Below, piece by piece: positions 1-5,533 of a stretch of 12,540 bases of DNA. Both the position numbers and the translations under genes were made by a program. The stretch covers positions 1-12,540 of the forward strand of contig JAEOST010000490.1 of NCBI GenBank assembly GCA_016840245.1, given 5' to 3'. Source of the stretch: Candidatus Thorarchaeota archaeon. GTDB taxonomy: Archaea; Asgardarchaeota; Thorarchaeia; Thorarchaeales; Thorarchaeaceae. Below the pieces are notes generated by a model that searched no databases, had not been told where the DNA came from, and saw only the letters and a program-made list of their open reading frames with translations. Numbering within the stretch: the first letter of the stretch is position 1; every line of letters starts with the position of its first letter.

Positions 1-795
1 CGTATTGTAAAGACCATCATCAAGTATCACACTCCTGGGGATGTTGCTGCTTTTGGGATAGAGTCTGTTGATCCAGAGGTCATGAAGAGAAACAACCTGA
101 AGGTCTCGGAAGACGAGGCTCTCACAGCAATACGAATTCTGAACGAAGTTGGTGGGACTAGATTCGATTGGGGCCTTCCTCACTTACTTCCTGGAATCAA
201 CCTGCTCTATGGTCTCCCAGGTGAACGCAAACAGACCATGGAGTATAATCTATCCTTTCTTGAGAAGTTAGTTGAAGAGAGTCTTATGGTCCGAAGAATC
301 AACATTCGACAGGTTATTGGATTCCCAGGCACAGGGATTGATCAAGGAAAGACACGAGGACTGAAGCGCAGTCAGTTCATTCGTCATAAACAGGAGATTC
401 GTGATAAGATTGACCTCGTCATGATTCAGCGAGTTGTGCCATCAGGTACTGTGATTAGGTCCGCTTTTGTAGAACAGGAACGAGGGAACAGCTACCTTCT
501 TCGTCAATTAGGTACGTATCCATTTTTATGCCAGATGCCTGGTGGAGCTGAACAAACAAGACTATTTCAAGATGTGTTTGTCATCGACCACGGACCTAGG
601 TCTGTAACAGTGCTACCTTTCCCATTCCATGTCAGGAGTGGGTCACTTTCTCAATGGAAAGCGATACCCGGTCTAGGTGCTAAACGAGCTGCACGGGCAA
701 AAGCTGCTATCAACCTGAGTAACATCGATGATTTAGAGTCCGCATTAGAAACTGAACTGCCAGATTGGTTTGAGCGAACATTACGATTCTCATAG
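1..795 (+). CDS. Radical SAM protein with C-terminal helix-hairpin-helix (3' part only)
   Basis: The reading frame is open from base 1, so the 5' end, including the CxxxCxxC cluster motif expected in this family, lies outside the window; 264 residues are visible. The first in-frame ATG (82) is internal. Near the left edge the GIESVDPEVMKRNN stretch matches the fourth-strand region of radical SAM TIM barrels, and NLLYGLPGE (about residues 62-70 of the visible part) is the usual GLPGE loop. Near the C terminus IPGLGAKRAARAKAA (about residues 223-237) is a helix-hairpin-helix, a non-specific nucleic-acid-binding element. This architecture matches the archaeal 'radical SAM enzyme with C-terminal HhH' group (COG1031, from memory), whose substrate is unknown to me. 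It is the only plus-strand gene and ends convergently with the minus-strand genes. Family assignment is fairly sure; the reaction is not. Confidence 0.85.
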   Translation, partial: RIVKTIIKYHTPGDVAAFGIESVDPEVMKRNNLKVSEDEALTAIRILNEVGGTRFDWGLPHLLPGINLLYGLPGERKQTMEYNLSFLEKLVEESLMVRRINIRQVIGFPGTGIDQGKTRGLKRSQFIRHKQEIRDKIDLVMIQRVVPSGTVIRSAFVEQERGNSYLLRQLGTYPFLCQMPGGAEQTRLFQDVFVIDHGPRSVTVLPFPFHVRSGSLSQWKAIPGLGAKRAARAKAAINLSNIDDLESALETELPDWFERTLRFS

Positions 796-806
796 ACAAT
801 CGTGTT

Positions 807-944
807 TCAGAATTTTGAAGATGGAGTGTAGTGTCCAACAGGCCTCTCAATGATATGCCCTCGGGTTTTGTCCTCAATTACCTGTAGCGTGACTTCAGAG
901 AGGGCAAAACCAAGTGCTCTAAATTCTGCATTGATGTCACTCAT
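807..944 (-). CDS. Possible 45-residue hypothetical protein
   Basis: This short frame starts MSDINAEFRALGF and ends HYTPSSKF. The ATG at 944 is preceded by GGAG about 11 bases upstream, a usable but not strong ribosome binding site. The frame stays open further upstream and runs into the tRNA gene, which argues for the inner ATG. Composition looks protein-like (amphipathic, charged, no low complexity). TATA-like sequences (CTATTATC about 991-998, CCTATACC about 980-987) lie at a suitable distance. It sits between the tRNA-Arg 3' end and the convergent radical SAM stop. I recognise no family; it could equally be a non-coding spacer. Confidence 0.35.
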   Translation of the reverse strand: MSDINAEFRALGFALSEVTLQVIEDKTRGHIIERPVGHYTPSSKF

Positions 945-1006
945 ACTCACTGCTTCTCCACATTCTGTACTATTTCGGTGGTATAGGAATGATAATAGAA
1001 CAACAG

Positions 1007-1021
1007 AAATCCTATGGATTT
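1007..1021 (-). other. Hairpin directly after the tRNA-Arg 3' end
   Basis: A perfect 6-bp inverted repeat (AAATCC, loop ATA, GGATTT) begins three bases after the encoded CCA. On the minus strand it is followed by a T-rich stretch (CTGTTGTTCTATTATC). It may help end tRNA transcription or guide 3' processing. It is A+T-rich and short, so chance is possible. Confidence 0.3.
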
Positions 1022-1023
1022 TG

Positions 1024-1131
1024 TGGCGGGCCCGGTGTGATTTGAACACACGATCTCCAACTTAGAAGGCTGGCGCCATATATTCCCGCAGTTGTCAAAT
1101 TGCACAACGCACCGGGCTAGGCAACGGGCCC
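1024..1131 (-). tRNA. tRNA-Arg(UCU) with an intron in the D-loop, CCA encoded
   Basis: Read leftwards, the acceptor GGGCCCG (1131-1125) pairs with CGGGCCC (1034-1028), followed by discriminator G (1027) and encoded CCA (1026-1024). The T-arm is GTGTG-TTCAAAT-CACAC. The anticodon stem CCAGC/GTTGG (one G-T pair) closes a normal 7-base loop CTTCTAA, giving anticodon TCT, so there is no canonical 37/38 intron. The D-arm begins GCCTAGCCCGGT and resumes TATATGGC, but about 28 extra bases (roughly 1110-1083) lie between. They can fold as a stem GTTGT/ACAAC inside a 4-bp CCCG/CGGG helix, with 3-base bulges GTG and AAT next to it, resembling an archaeal bulge-helix-bulge splice site. Removing them leaves a normal tRNA of about 77 nt plus CCA. 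Exact splice points are inferred; the identity is secure. Confidence 0.92.
1083..1110 (-). other. Inferred tRNA intron in the D-loop
   Basis: The segment interrupts the D-loop after the conserved GGT (G18-G19-U20 equivalents). The predicted fold has central helix CCCG/CGGG, a GTG bulge on the 5' side, an AAT bulge on the 3' side, and an intron hairpin GTTGT/ACAAC with an 8-base loop. Cutting within both bulges gives the D-arm GCCTAGCCCGGT-TATATGGC, with GCC/GGC as stem. Archaeal splicing endonuclease cuts such motifs at non-canonical positions in some lineages. Boundaries may be off by one or two bases. Confidence 0.7.
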
Positions 1132-1157
1132 TGCACCCTGTGTCGAACTGTTACTGA

Positions 1158-1170
1158 CATAAAGCTTTCC
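1158..1170 (-). promoter_or_regulatory. TATA box and BRE-like element for tRNA-Arg
   Basis: On the minus strand GGAAAG (BRE-like, purine-rich) is followed by CTTTATG, whose last base lies 26 bases before the first tRNA base. This is the usual archaeal box A to start spacing and needs only a very short 5' leader. Assigned from sequence likeness and position. Confidence 0.5.
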
Positions 1171-1200
1171 GCGTAGCACTCAACGTAATGATGGATGGTT

Positions 1201-1231
1201 GCCCGGGGTGAGAGAGAGGAAATCCCCGGGC
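1201..1231. other. GC-rich perfect 8-bp inverted repeat with purine/pyrimidine loop
   Basis: GCCCGGGG (1201-1208) and CCCCGGGC (1224-1231) are perfectly complementary across a 15-base loop that is nearly all purine on the plus strand and pyrimidine on the minus strand. It lies between the second small membrane-protein gene and the tRNA promoter. It could be the 3' hairpin of the leftward membrane-protein transcript or part of a small RNA. No T-run follows on either strand, so it is not a typical terminator. Confidence 0.5.
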
Positions 1232-1246
1232 GTGTGTGTAAACCAA

Positions 1247-1265
1247 TTGCCTTGTCATAAGGCAA
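1247..1265. other. 7-bp hairpin just downstream of the small membrane-protein gene
   Basis: TTGCCTT and AAGGCAA pair perfectly around a 5-base loop. It lies 8 bases past the stop of the leftward gene at 1274, so it would form in that gene's 3' untranslated region, followed by the GC-rich hairpin at 1201-1231. A role in transcript ending or 3' stability is inferred from position. Confidence 0.4.
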
Positions 1266-1273
1266 ACATAACA

Positions 1274-1540
1274 TCAGGCTATTGTGAAGGCCGGTGGATA
1301 CATCACAAAATACTGGATGACAATAGCAAGGAGAATTCCGCTAGCAACTAGTCCTTTGCCGCGTTTCTCATTGCTTGATGTGAACCAGAGTATAGCTCCG
1401 GTAAGTACAACAATTACAGCTGATATTCGTCCAATGAATATCAAGAAGTCCCAAATCTCAACGAAATACATAGCTATTAGATTAGCAAAGTCAGACAGTG
1501 GGCTCAATAAGGACAGATGCAAGGCAATCACCACACACAT
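1274..1540 (-). CDS. Small two-helix membrane protein, paralogue of its upstream neighbour
   Basis: An 88-residue protein with two predicted membrane helices, about residues 29-53 and 63-81, joined by a short polar, basic loop (SSNEKRGKG). The middle and end (LSDF..LIAMYFVEIWDFL, a GAIL motif, then an IxxxYFVxxPP ending) match the neighbouring gene at 1569-1826 almost column by column, so the two arose by tandem duplication. The ATG at 1540 lies 28 bases after the neighbour's stop. A GGAGG overlaps the end of that gene but is 23 bases from the ATG, which is long, so a GTG at codon 3 or 4 cannot be excluded, though it would lie even farther away. Function unknown; the shape recalls small archaeal membrane DUFs, without a firm match. 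Confidence 0.65.
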   Translation of the reverse strand: MCVVIALHLSLLSPLSDFANLIAMYFVEIWDFLIFIGRISAVIVVLTGAILWFTSSNEKRGKGLVASGILLAIVIQYFVMYPPAFTIA

Positions 1541-1568
1541 TATCGTCAGCTAGGTTGAATATAACCTC

Positions 1569-1826
1569 CTAGAAAGGTGGACACAAGACAAAATACTCAC
1601 ATATGATAATCAAAATGATGCCACTCAGAATGAGTTTTCGTCCAGACAGTACAATCTTCTTTCCACTAACAAATACCACACTCATTCCCTCAAGGATAGC
1701 TCCAAACAGAATGACTACTGCAGCAGAACTAAAGCCGATCAAGAGTAGGAAATCCCATATCTCCATGAAATAGACAACAATCAGATCTAGGAAATTCGAT
1801 AAGATATCCAATATATTCTGAGACAT
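1569..1826 (-). CDS. Small two-helix membrane protein, paralogue of its downstream neighbour
   Basis: An 85-residue protein: an amphipathic start (MSQNILDILSNFLDLI), a first membrane helix around residues 24-45 after the shared YFMEIWDF motif, a basic linker of about ten residues longer than in the paralogue (VSGKKIVLSGRK), and a second helix around 65-81 ending YFVLCPPF. It shares the IWDFL, GAIL, SGI-L and YFV--PP positions with the gene at 1274-1540. It starts at an ATG 41 bases after the deacetylase-family stop, with no clear ribosome binding site in front. Likely co-transcribed with its paralogue. Function unknown. Confidence 0.65.
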   Translation of the reverse strand: MSQNILDILSNFLDLIVVYFMEIWDFLLLIGFSSAAVVILFGAILEGMSVVFVSGKKIVLSGRKLILSGIILIIICEYFVLCPPF

Positions 1827-1867
1827 AGTGCGGTCATGTGATAGTTTCGGAGTCTGTTATTAAGAGC

Positions 1868-2659
1868 CTATTTCGAGAAAGTGCCTCTTAGGCCCTTGCA
1901 AAATGACAAAATATTAGCACCAAGGTCCTCATGATTGTAGCCGCCTTCAAGTAGTCCAAACCGACGTCCTTGGCACCTCTCTTGAGCAAACTCGTACATA
2001 ATCTGTCCAATCTCTCCAAATGCATTGGTTGTCAGATTCCTGCCCCAGCATTGGATGTACTGATCAAATCCTGCGGAGGCAGCGATGATGTCAACATCAG
2101 GACATGCATCCATTGATGATTTGATGTTCTTGAGGAATGCTTCATCTCCGTCCCCATGTGGATTATGGATAACAAAACTTCTGTCATCACCCAATATATC
2201 GATATTACCATCCCCCTCGTGAAGATCAAAATCAAGGATGTACGCTGAGTCAATAAGTCCCTGTTTTCGCAATGTGAGCAATGCCAGTGACATATTGTTG
2301 AAGTAGCAGAATCCCCAGTAGCTTGACCGTGAGGCATGATGTCCTGGAGGACGAACGAGTCCGAAGGATGGTTCTCCCTGCATAGCAATCTGCGCAGTCT
2401 GTATCGATCCTCCTGCCGCAAGTATTGCCATAGTGTAGAGCTTACCACCTCTATAGAATTCACTCTCGCGTTTCACTCCTGAGATAAGATTCGAGCTATG
2501 CGCAAGGAGAAGTTGTTCCTCTGTGGCAGGAACTGCTTCAACAAACTCGTAGTCTGGATTGTCCTTGAACACCTCTACAGCTGTATCGATTCGTCCAGGT
2601 GCACCTGCTGGAGTGTTATCGTAGGACTCTAGCATGAGTTGATGGAATACGATTTTCAC
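1868..2659 (-). CDS. Histone deacetylase / acetylpolyamine amidohydrolase family protein
   Basis: The protein has the zinc-deacetylase signatures of the arginase-deacetylase fold: RPPGHHA (residues 103-109, catalytic His107-His108), FCYFNN (117-122), DFDLHEGDG (143-151, metal ligands Asp145 and His147), AGFD (196-199, third ligand Asp199) and EGGY (238-241, transition-state Tyr241). All expected catalytic residues are present, so an active amide hydrolase acting on acetyl-lysine or an acetylated amine is likely; the substrate cannot be told. At 263 residues it is shorter than the usual 300-380, and the usual HPE-type N-terminal motif is degenerate (NTPAGAPGR). The usual His-His after the DxD is His-Glu here. 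The start is GTG at 2659, with no clear Shine-Dalgarno but a TATA-like box about 40 bases upstream, so it is probably transcribed separately from the ribosomal operon. Confidence 0.88.
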   Translation of the reverse strand: MKIVFHQLMLESYDNTPAGAPGRIDTAVEVFKDNPDYEFVEAVPATEEQLLLAHSSNLISGVKRESEFYRGGKLYTMAILAAGGSIQTAQIAMQGEPSFGLVRPPGHHASRSSYWGFCYFNNMSLALLTLRKQGLIDSAYILDFDLHEGDGNIDILGDDRSFVIHNPHGDGDEAFLKNIKSSMDACPDVDIIAASAGFDQYIQCWGRNLTTNAFGEIGQIMYEFAQERCQGRRFGLLEGGYNHEDLGANILSFCKGLRGTFSK

Positions 2660-2697
2660 ATCATTTCTAGTTGCATTTGTACGATATGATTCTGTGG

Positions 2698-2706
2698 GTT
2701 ATAAAA
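2698..2706 (-). promoter_or_regulatory. TATA-like box before the deacetylase-family gene
   Basis: TTTTATAAC on the minus strand lies about 40 bases before the GTG start, which predicts a 5' leader of 15-20 bases. It sits immediately after the terminator of the rpl12 operon, consistent with a new transcription unit. Confidence 0.5.
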
Positions 2707-2712
2707 TTGAAC

Positions 2713-2756
2713 AAAAAATAGAGAACTTGGGCAGCAGGTTTGCGACCTGTCTGCCC
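2713..2756 (-). terminator. Hairpin plus T6 terminator after rpl12
   Basis: On the minus strand GGGCAG-A-CAGGT, loop CGCAA, ACCTG-CTGCCC forms an 11-bp stem with one bulged A (2756-2729). It is followed by a 10-base spacer and TTTTTT (2718-2713). It lies 27 bases past the rpl12 stop, at the boundary between the stalk operon and the deacetylase gene. Archaeal termination usually relies on the T-run alone, so the strong stem is noteworthy. Confidence 0.65.
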
Positions 2757-2783
2757 CTAAGATTGAAGAAGGTTGTATAGACT

Positions 2784-3089
2784 CTAACCGAATAGGCTTC
2801 CAAGTCCAACAGTTGTTTCTTCTTCTGGTTCTTTTTCTTCCTTCTTCTCCTCAGCTGCAGGAGCATCTGCAGGAGCTGCAGCGCCACCGGCGGGGGCTGC
2901 AACAGCCATTGGCATAGCTGCGCCCTTAAGCGCATCCTCAATGTCTACGTCCTTTAGTGCAGCAAGCAAAGCCTTGACTCTACCCTTGTCTGCTTTGACA
3001 CCTGCGGCTGTTAGAACTGCCTCGATGTTCTTAGCATTTAGAGCTGTTCCTGCTTTGTGGAGCAGAAGTGCTGAATATACGTATTCCAT
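2784..3089 (-). CDS. rpl12: Ribosomal protein L12 / P1 (stalk protein aL12)
   Basis: This 101-residue acidic protein is the archaeal/eukaryotic-type stalk protein that binds as dimers to P0 and recruits translation factors. The N-terminal dimerisation domain (about 1-60, starting MEYVYSALLLHKAG) is followed by an Ala/Gly/Pro-rich hinge (about 63-80), a charged EKKEEKEPEEE segment, and the factor-binding tail TVGLGSLFG, nearly identical to the tail of its partner P0 just upstream. The ATG at 3089 has GAGGTAAT in front of it. It is the last gene of the rpl11-rpl1-rpl10-rpl12 operon, 20 bases after rpl10. Length and domains are typical. Confidence 0.97.
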   Translation of the reverse strand: MEYVYSALLLHKAGTALNAKNIEAVLTAAGVKADKGRVKALLAALKDVDIEDALKGAAMPMAVAAPAGGAAAPADAPAAEEKKEEKEPEEETTVGLGSLFG

Positions 3090-3109
3090 GGTTATTACCT
3101 CACTTTCTA

Positions 3110-4126
3110 TTATCCAAATAGGCCTCCTAAGCCTACGGTAGCTTCTTCCTCTTCTTCTTCCTCCTCTTCTTGCTCAGGTTGTTCGTCCTCAGCTTCCGTG
3201 ACAGCACTTGTGGCTGCAGCGGCTGCAGACTCAACCTGACTAAGAACATCAGAAGGTATTGCATCTGGGTCCTTTTCTGCAATTAATGCAGCAAGTGTAA
3301 AGGACTCAGCGTTCGCTTTTGCCAAGAACTCGCTAAACATGTCTGGCGTGAAGAAGCCAATATTCAGAGCCAGACTCCTAGATTCAGTGCTTGCCTTGGC
3401 AATTATCATCATGATTGTTTCAGATGTTGGGTATCCTGTATTGATTGAGAGATTGACAGCATATTGGTGACCAAGTATCAACTCGTCCAACATTTGACTG
3501 AGATCGACTACAAAGCTCTCACTTGTCATCACAGAACCATCTGAGTAAGCAGCGACCATCTTTAGCTGCAACTCCATTGGTTCAATGCCCAGTCGAGTGA
3601 GCATCAGCGCCATTGCAGTGGAGATAATTTCACCAGTTTTCACTGCAACTGTATCAGCAGTGACGTGGATTACTCCGCCCTTAACTCTAGATGGAATCTT
3701 AAGAGCAGCTAGCTCACTGATGAACGGACCTGGTGCAACACCAGTATTCATTGCAGGAATCAAGATGTCTTTTGGTGCAACCTGACCTCCCTTAGCGGGT
3801 GCAGCTGCTTTGTTCTCACTCAAGAACTTGCTCAGTATGAATGGGTCTTGGTCACTGAAGATGAATGCAACTGGACCATTGACATGTACAATCAGGTCTT
3901 TGATTCCCTTCTTCTTCACCTTCTCCAGTGCCCTGATCATCAGAGTATTTCTGGCCATCTTGATTACAGCTGATCCTCTCAGACTGTCTCGTATACCTTG
4001 AAGCTGCTTGGCACCGACGCCCTCTACATTGACAAGGCCAATCATTTCACTACCATCAATGGTTTCAGATAGTTGTTCAACTACATCCTGTTTCCATTGG
4101 GGTATTTGTTTTTCATATACTGACAC
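3110..4126 (-). CDS. rpl10: Ribosomal protein L10 / P0 (stalk base)
   Basis: This 338-residue protein is acidic ribosomal P0, which anchors the stalk to 23S rRNA beside L11 and carries L12 dimers. The N-terminal rRNA-binding domain (about 1-110) contains the IRDSLRGSAVIKMARNTL helix; an insertion domain follows (about 110-185), then a helical spine that binds L12 (about 215-300), an Ala/Glu-rich linker and the tail ATVGLGGLFG. The start is GTG at 4126, six bases after AGAGGTGAT (4140-4132), a nine-base match to the complement of the archaeal 16S 3' end, overlapping the rpl1 stop. This indicates translational linkage. Length is normal for archaea. Confidence 0.97.
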   Translation of the reverse strand: MSVYEKQIPQWKQDVVEQLSETIDGSEMIGLVNVEGVGAKQLQGIRDSLRGSAVIKMARNTLMIRALEKVKKKGIKDLIVHVNGPVAFIFSDQDPFILSKFLSENKAAAPAKGGQVAPKDILIPAMNTGVAPGPFISELAALKIPSRVKGGVIHVTADTVAVKTGEIISTAMALMLTRLGIEPMELQLKMVAAYSDGSVMTSESFVVDLSQMLDELILGHQYAVNLSINTGYPTSETIMMIIAKASTESRSLALNIGFFTPDMFSEFLAKANAESFTLAALIAEKDPDAIPSDVLSQVESAAAAATSAVTEAEDEQPEQEEEEEEEEEATVGLGGLFG

Positions 4127-4131
4127 TCAAT

Positions 4132-4140
4132 ATCACCTCT
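4132..4140 (-). promoter_or_regulatory. Strong Shine-Dalgarno for rpl10 GTG start
   Basis: AGAGGTGAT overlaps the last base of the rpl1 stop and ends 5 bases before GTG. It supports the GTG at 4126 as the true start and coupling of rpl1 and rpl10 translation. Confidence 0.8.
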
Positions 4141-4795
4141 AAATTGGGACTTCCACTGCGGGGCCCATAGTCAGTTTCACCTTTACATTCCCCACTCTTT
4201 CCATGAATCCTTTGCTCTCCACAAAGTTCAGAATTGCTACGATATTCTCTGCGATTTCCCTATCGCCCATTCTAACATGACCAATTTTGACATGGAATGT
4301 GGGTGTATTTCTCATTCTGATTCGTACTGTCCGTTGATACTGGCCAATAATTGGACCAAGATCCGCTTGTGGTGGGAATGGTCTTGGCATCTTTCCTCTT
4401 GGCCCTAGAGCCTGACCAAGATACCTACCTACAAGAGGCATAGTGTCCGTAGAAGCAATGAAGAAGTCGTATGTCTTTGCCAATGACTTACGGGCTTTCT
4501 TATCTTCGCCAATCTTAGGAATATCTTCTTTTGAAACCACTTGTTCTATACCAGCTGCTGTTGCATTGTCAGCAAACTCACCATCACCGAAGGCACACAC
4601 CTTTGCTGGTGGGTACAATAGATTTGGTAGCACTAACTCCTGATTCAATCGATTTTCAGGCTTTGTAACATCAAGTTCTCTTTTCCTGAAATTAACTGCT
4701 AAGTCAAAGCTCTGTTCAAACTTGATACCACGTTCGGTTCCTTTTGCTCTAGCTTCAGATACTGCAGCTTCAATTGGTTCAACACTGAACGACAT
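4139..4795 (-). CDS. rpl1: Ribosomal protein L1
   Basis: The 218-residue protein matches archaeal L1/eukaryotic L10a in length and motifs: the N-terminal strand with FEQSFDLAVNFR (about 26-37), the central domain with YDFFIASTDTMPLVGRYLG (109-127), the diagnostic GPRGKMPRP (131-139), and the C-terminal VKLTMGP. L1 binds the mobile L1 stalk of 23S rRNA and helps E-site tRNA release; in some archaea it also represses its own operon by binding the mRNA. The ATG at 4795 follows the rpl11 stop by four bases and has GGGAGGTCT in front. I do not see a clear L1-binding mimic in the mRNA. Confidence 0.97.
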   Translation of the reverse strand: MSFSVEPIEAAVSEARAKGTERGIKFEQSFDLAVNFRKRELDVTKPENRLNQELVLPNLLYPPAKVCAFGDGEFADNATAAGIEQVVSKEDIPKIGEDKKARKSLAKTYDFFIASTDTMPLVGRYLGQALGPRGKMPRPFPPQADLGPIIGQYQRTVRIRMRNTPTFHVKIGHVRMGDREIAENIVAILNFVESKGFMERVGNVKVKLTMGPAVEVPI

Positions 4796-4799
4796 AGTC

Positions 4800-5303
4800 T
4801 TAGACCTCCCTCAGTGATTCATCCAGCTGGCTGTCCCACACGCCATCACGTACGTCTTGCTGGAATTCCTTGGCCATCTTATCCTCAACAGTAACGCCCA
4901 TTGAAACACAGGTACCAACTACAATCATCACAGCACCTTTCATTGTCAGTGCTGAGAGATCAGAAGTCTTTCCTCGAGCAATTGTCTTAACCTGATCAAG
5001 GGTTAGGTTACCAATAATCGTTGTATTAGGCTCACTAGACCCCTTAGGTTGTCCAATCTCTTTGAGAATCAACGCGCTGGTCGGTGGAGTACCAACATCT
5101 ACTGTAAAGGACTTATCATTTGGATTCACAGTGATTTTGACTGGTACTTTTAGCCCAGCAAAGGGTTCAGTTACCTCGTTAATCTTTGTGACAACTTGGA
5201 AGATATTGACACCAGTAGGACCTAAGGCTGGACCAATTGGTGGTCCTCCAGATGCCTTACCGCCCTCTACCATCGCCTCAATTACTATAGGCTTTTCACT
5301 CAA
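4800..5303 (-). CDS. rpl11: Ribosomal protein L11
   Basis: L11 forms the GTPase-associated centre with 23S rRNA helices 43/44. The signature GGPPIGPALGPTGVN (about residues 19-33, the proline-rich loop) is intact and the C-terminal rRNA-binding half (TLDQVKTIARGK onward) is present. The frame extends to a TTG at 5345, but the inner TTG at 5303 is chosen: it is preceded at correct spacing by AGGAGATGT and gives MSEKPIVIEAMVEGGK, the usual archaeal N terminus and length (167 residues). The extra 14 residues of the longer form look unrelated to L11. The start lies one base after the stop of a 37-codon leader ORF, suggesting coupling. First ribosomal gene of the stalk operon. Confidence 0.96.
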   Translation of the reverse strand: MSEKPIVIEAMVEGGKASGGPPIGPALGPTGVNIFQVVTKINEVTEPFAGLKVPVKITVNPNDKSFTVDVGTPPTSALILKEIGQPKGSSEPNTTIIGNLTLDQVKTIARGKTSDLSALTMKGAVMIVVGTCVSMGVTVEDKMAKEFQQDVRDGVWDSQLDESLREV

Positions 5304-5304
5304 T

Positions 5305-5418
5305 TTATTCACATCTCCTGATGCAGTACACTCGGTTAATCGCAATTATACCGGTGGGATCGACCTGCAGGACAAAAAGAGAAACATGTCCAACATAGTC
5401 TACTGCAACATTTTTCAT
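5305..5418 (-). CDS. Candidate 37-residue leader peptide coupled to rpl11
   Basis: An ATG at 5418 opens a 37-codon frame starting MKNVAVDYVGHVSLF and ending YCIRRCE, stop at 5305-5307. It has its own Shine-Dalgarno-like GGGGTGA with six bases to the ATG. Its last codons contain the rpl11 Shine-Dalgarno, and its stop is one base from the rpl11 TTG. This is the arrangement expected for a translated leader that opens or couples the rpl11 start. The 3' part also encodes the discarded N-terminal extension of L11 in another frame. No homologue is recognised; ribosome occupancy is unproven. Confidence 0.45.
   Translation of the reverse strand: MKNVAVDYVGHVSLFVLQVDPTGIIAINRVYCIRRCE
5311..5319 (-). 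promoter_or_regulatory. Shine-Dalgarno that sets the rpl11 start
   Basis: AGGAGATGT on the minus strand lies 7 bases before the TTG at 5303. It is the only good ribosome binding site near the L11 N terminus, and so decides for the inner TTG over the TTG at 5345 and the GTG at 5312, which overlaps the site. Confidence 0.65.
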
Positions 5419-5490
5419 CGTTTTTCACCCCAGACATGACGTCTATGCGTCTATATCACTTTAAGAGGATGAATGACACGCCCTTTGGTC

Positions 5491-5500
5491 AACTTTTAAG
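5491..5500 (-). promoter_or_regulatory. Candidate promoter of the rpl11-rpl1-rpl10-rpl12 operon
   Basis: CTTAAAAGTT is a TATA-like box in the spt5-rpl11 gap, predicting a start near 5470 and a leader of about 165 bases. The block TTAAAAGT-GACCAAAG shares 14 of 17 positions with the sequence before secE (6506-6490). A second weaker candidate CTTAAAG lies at 5459-5465. Confidence 0.5.
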
Positions 5501-5533
5501 GCTTGTGACATTACCATGAATTTCTACTGGGTT

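Noticed and set aside
1201..1231. K-turn / L7Ae-binding loop or box C/D or H/ACA RNA in the purine-rich hairpin loop
   Set aside because: The GA steps are not placed next to the stem as a k-turn requires, and there is no matched C and D box pair or ACA tail on either strand.
2699..2941. 80-residue Arg/Lys/Leu-rich frame overlapping rpl12 on the same strand
   Set aside because: It is an alternate-frame shadow of the rpl12 hinge region and runs through the terminator; composition is that of a frame-shifted Ala/Glu-rich segment.
3110..3180. Repetitive CTTCTTC-type tract (3140-3180) and similar tracts at 2810-2860, 6007-6030 and 12240-12390, looking like simple repeats
   Set aside because: They are codon runs for Glu- or Lys-rich segments of rpl10, rpl12, spt5 and rpl31e read on the minus strand, not independent repeats.
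5304..5345. L11 N-terminal extension to the TTG at 5345
   Set aside because: The extra 14 residues do not resemble L11, the TTG lacks a ribosome binding site, and the inner TTG has one at good spacing.
5336..5428. GTG-started, 30-residue cysteine-rich frame (6 Cys) in the rpl11 leader, minus strand
   Set aside because: It overlaps the better-supported leader ORF in another frame, has no ribosome binding site before its GTG, and Cys-rich reading can arise as a shadow of the other frame.
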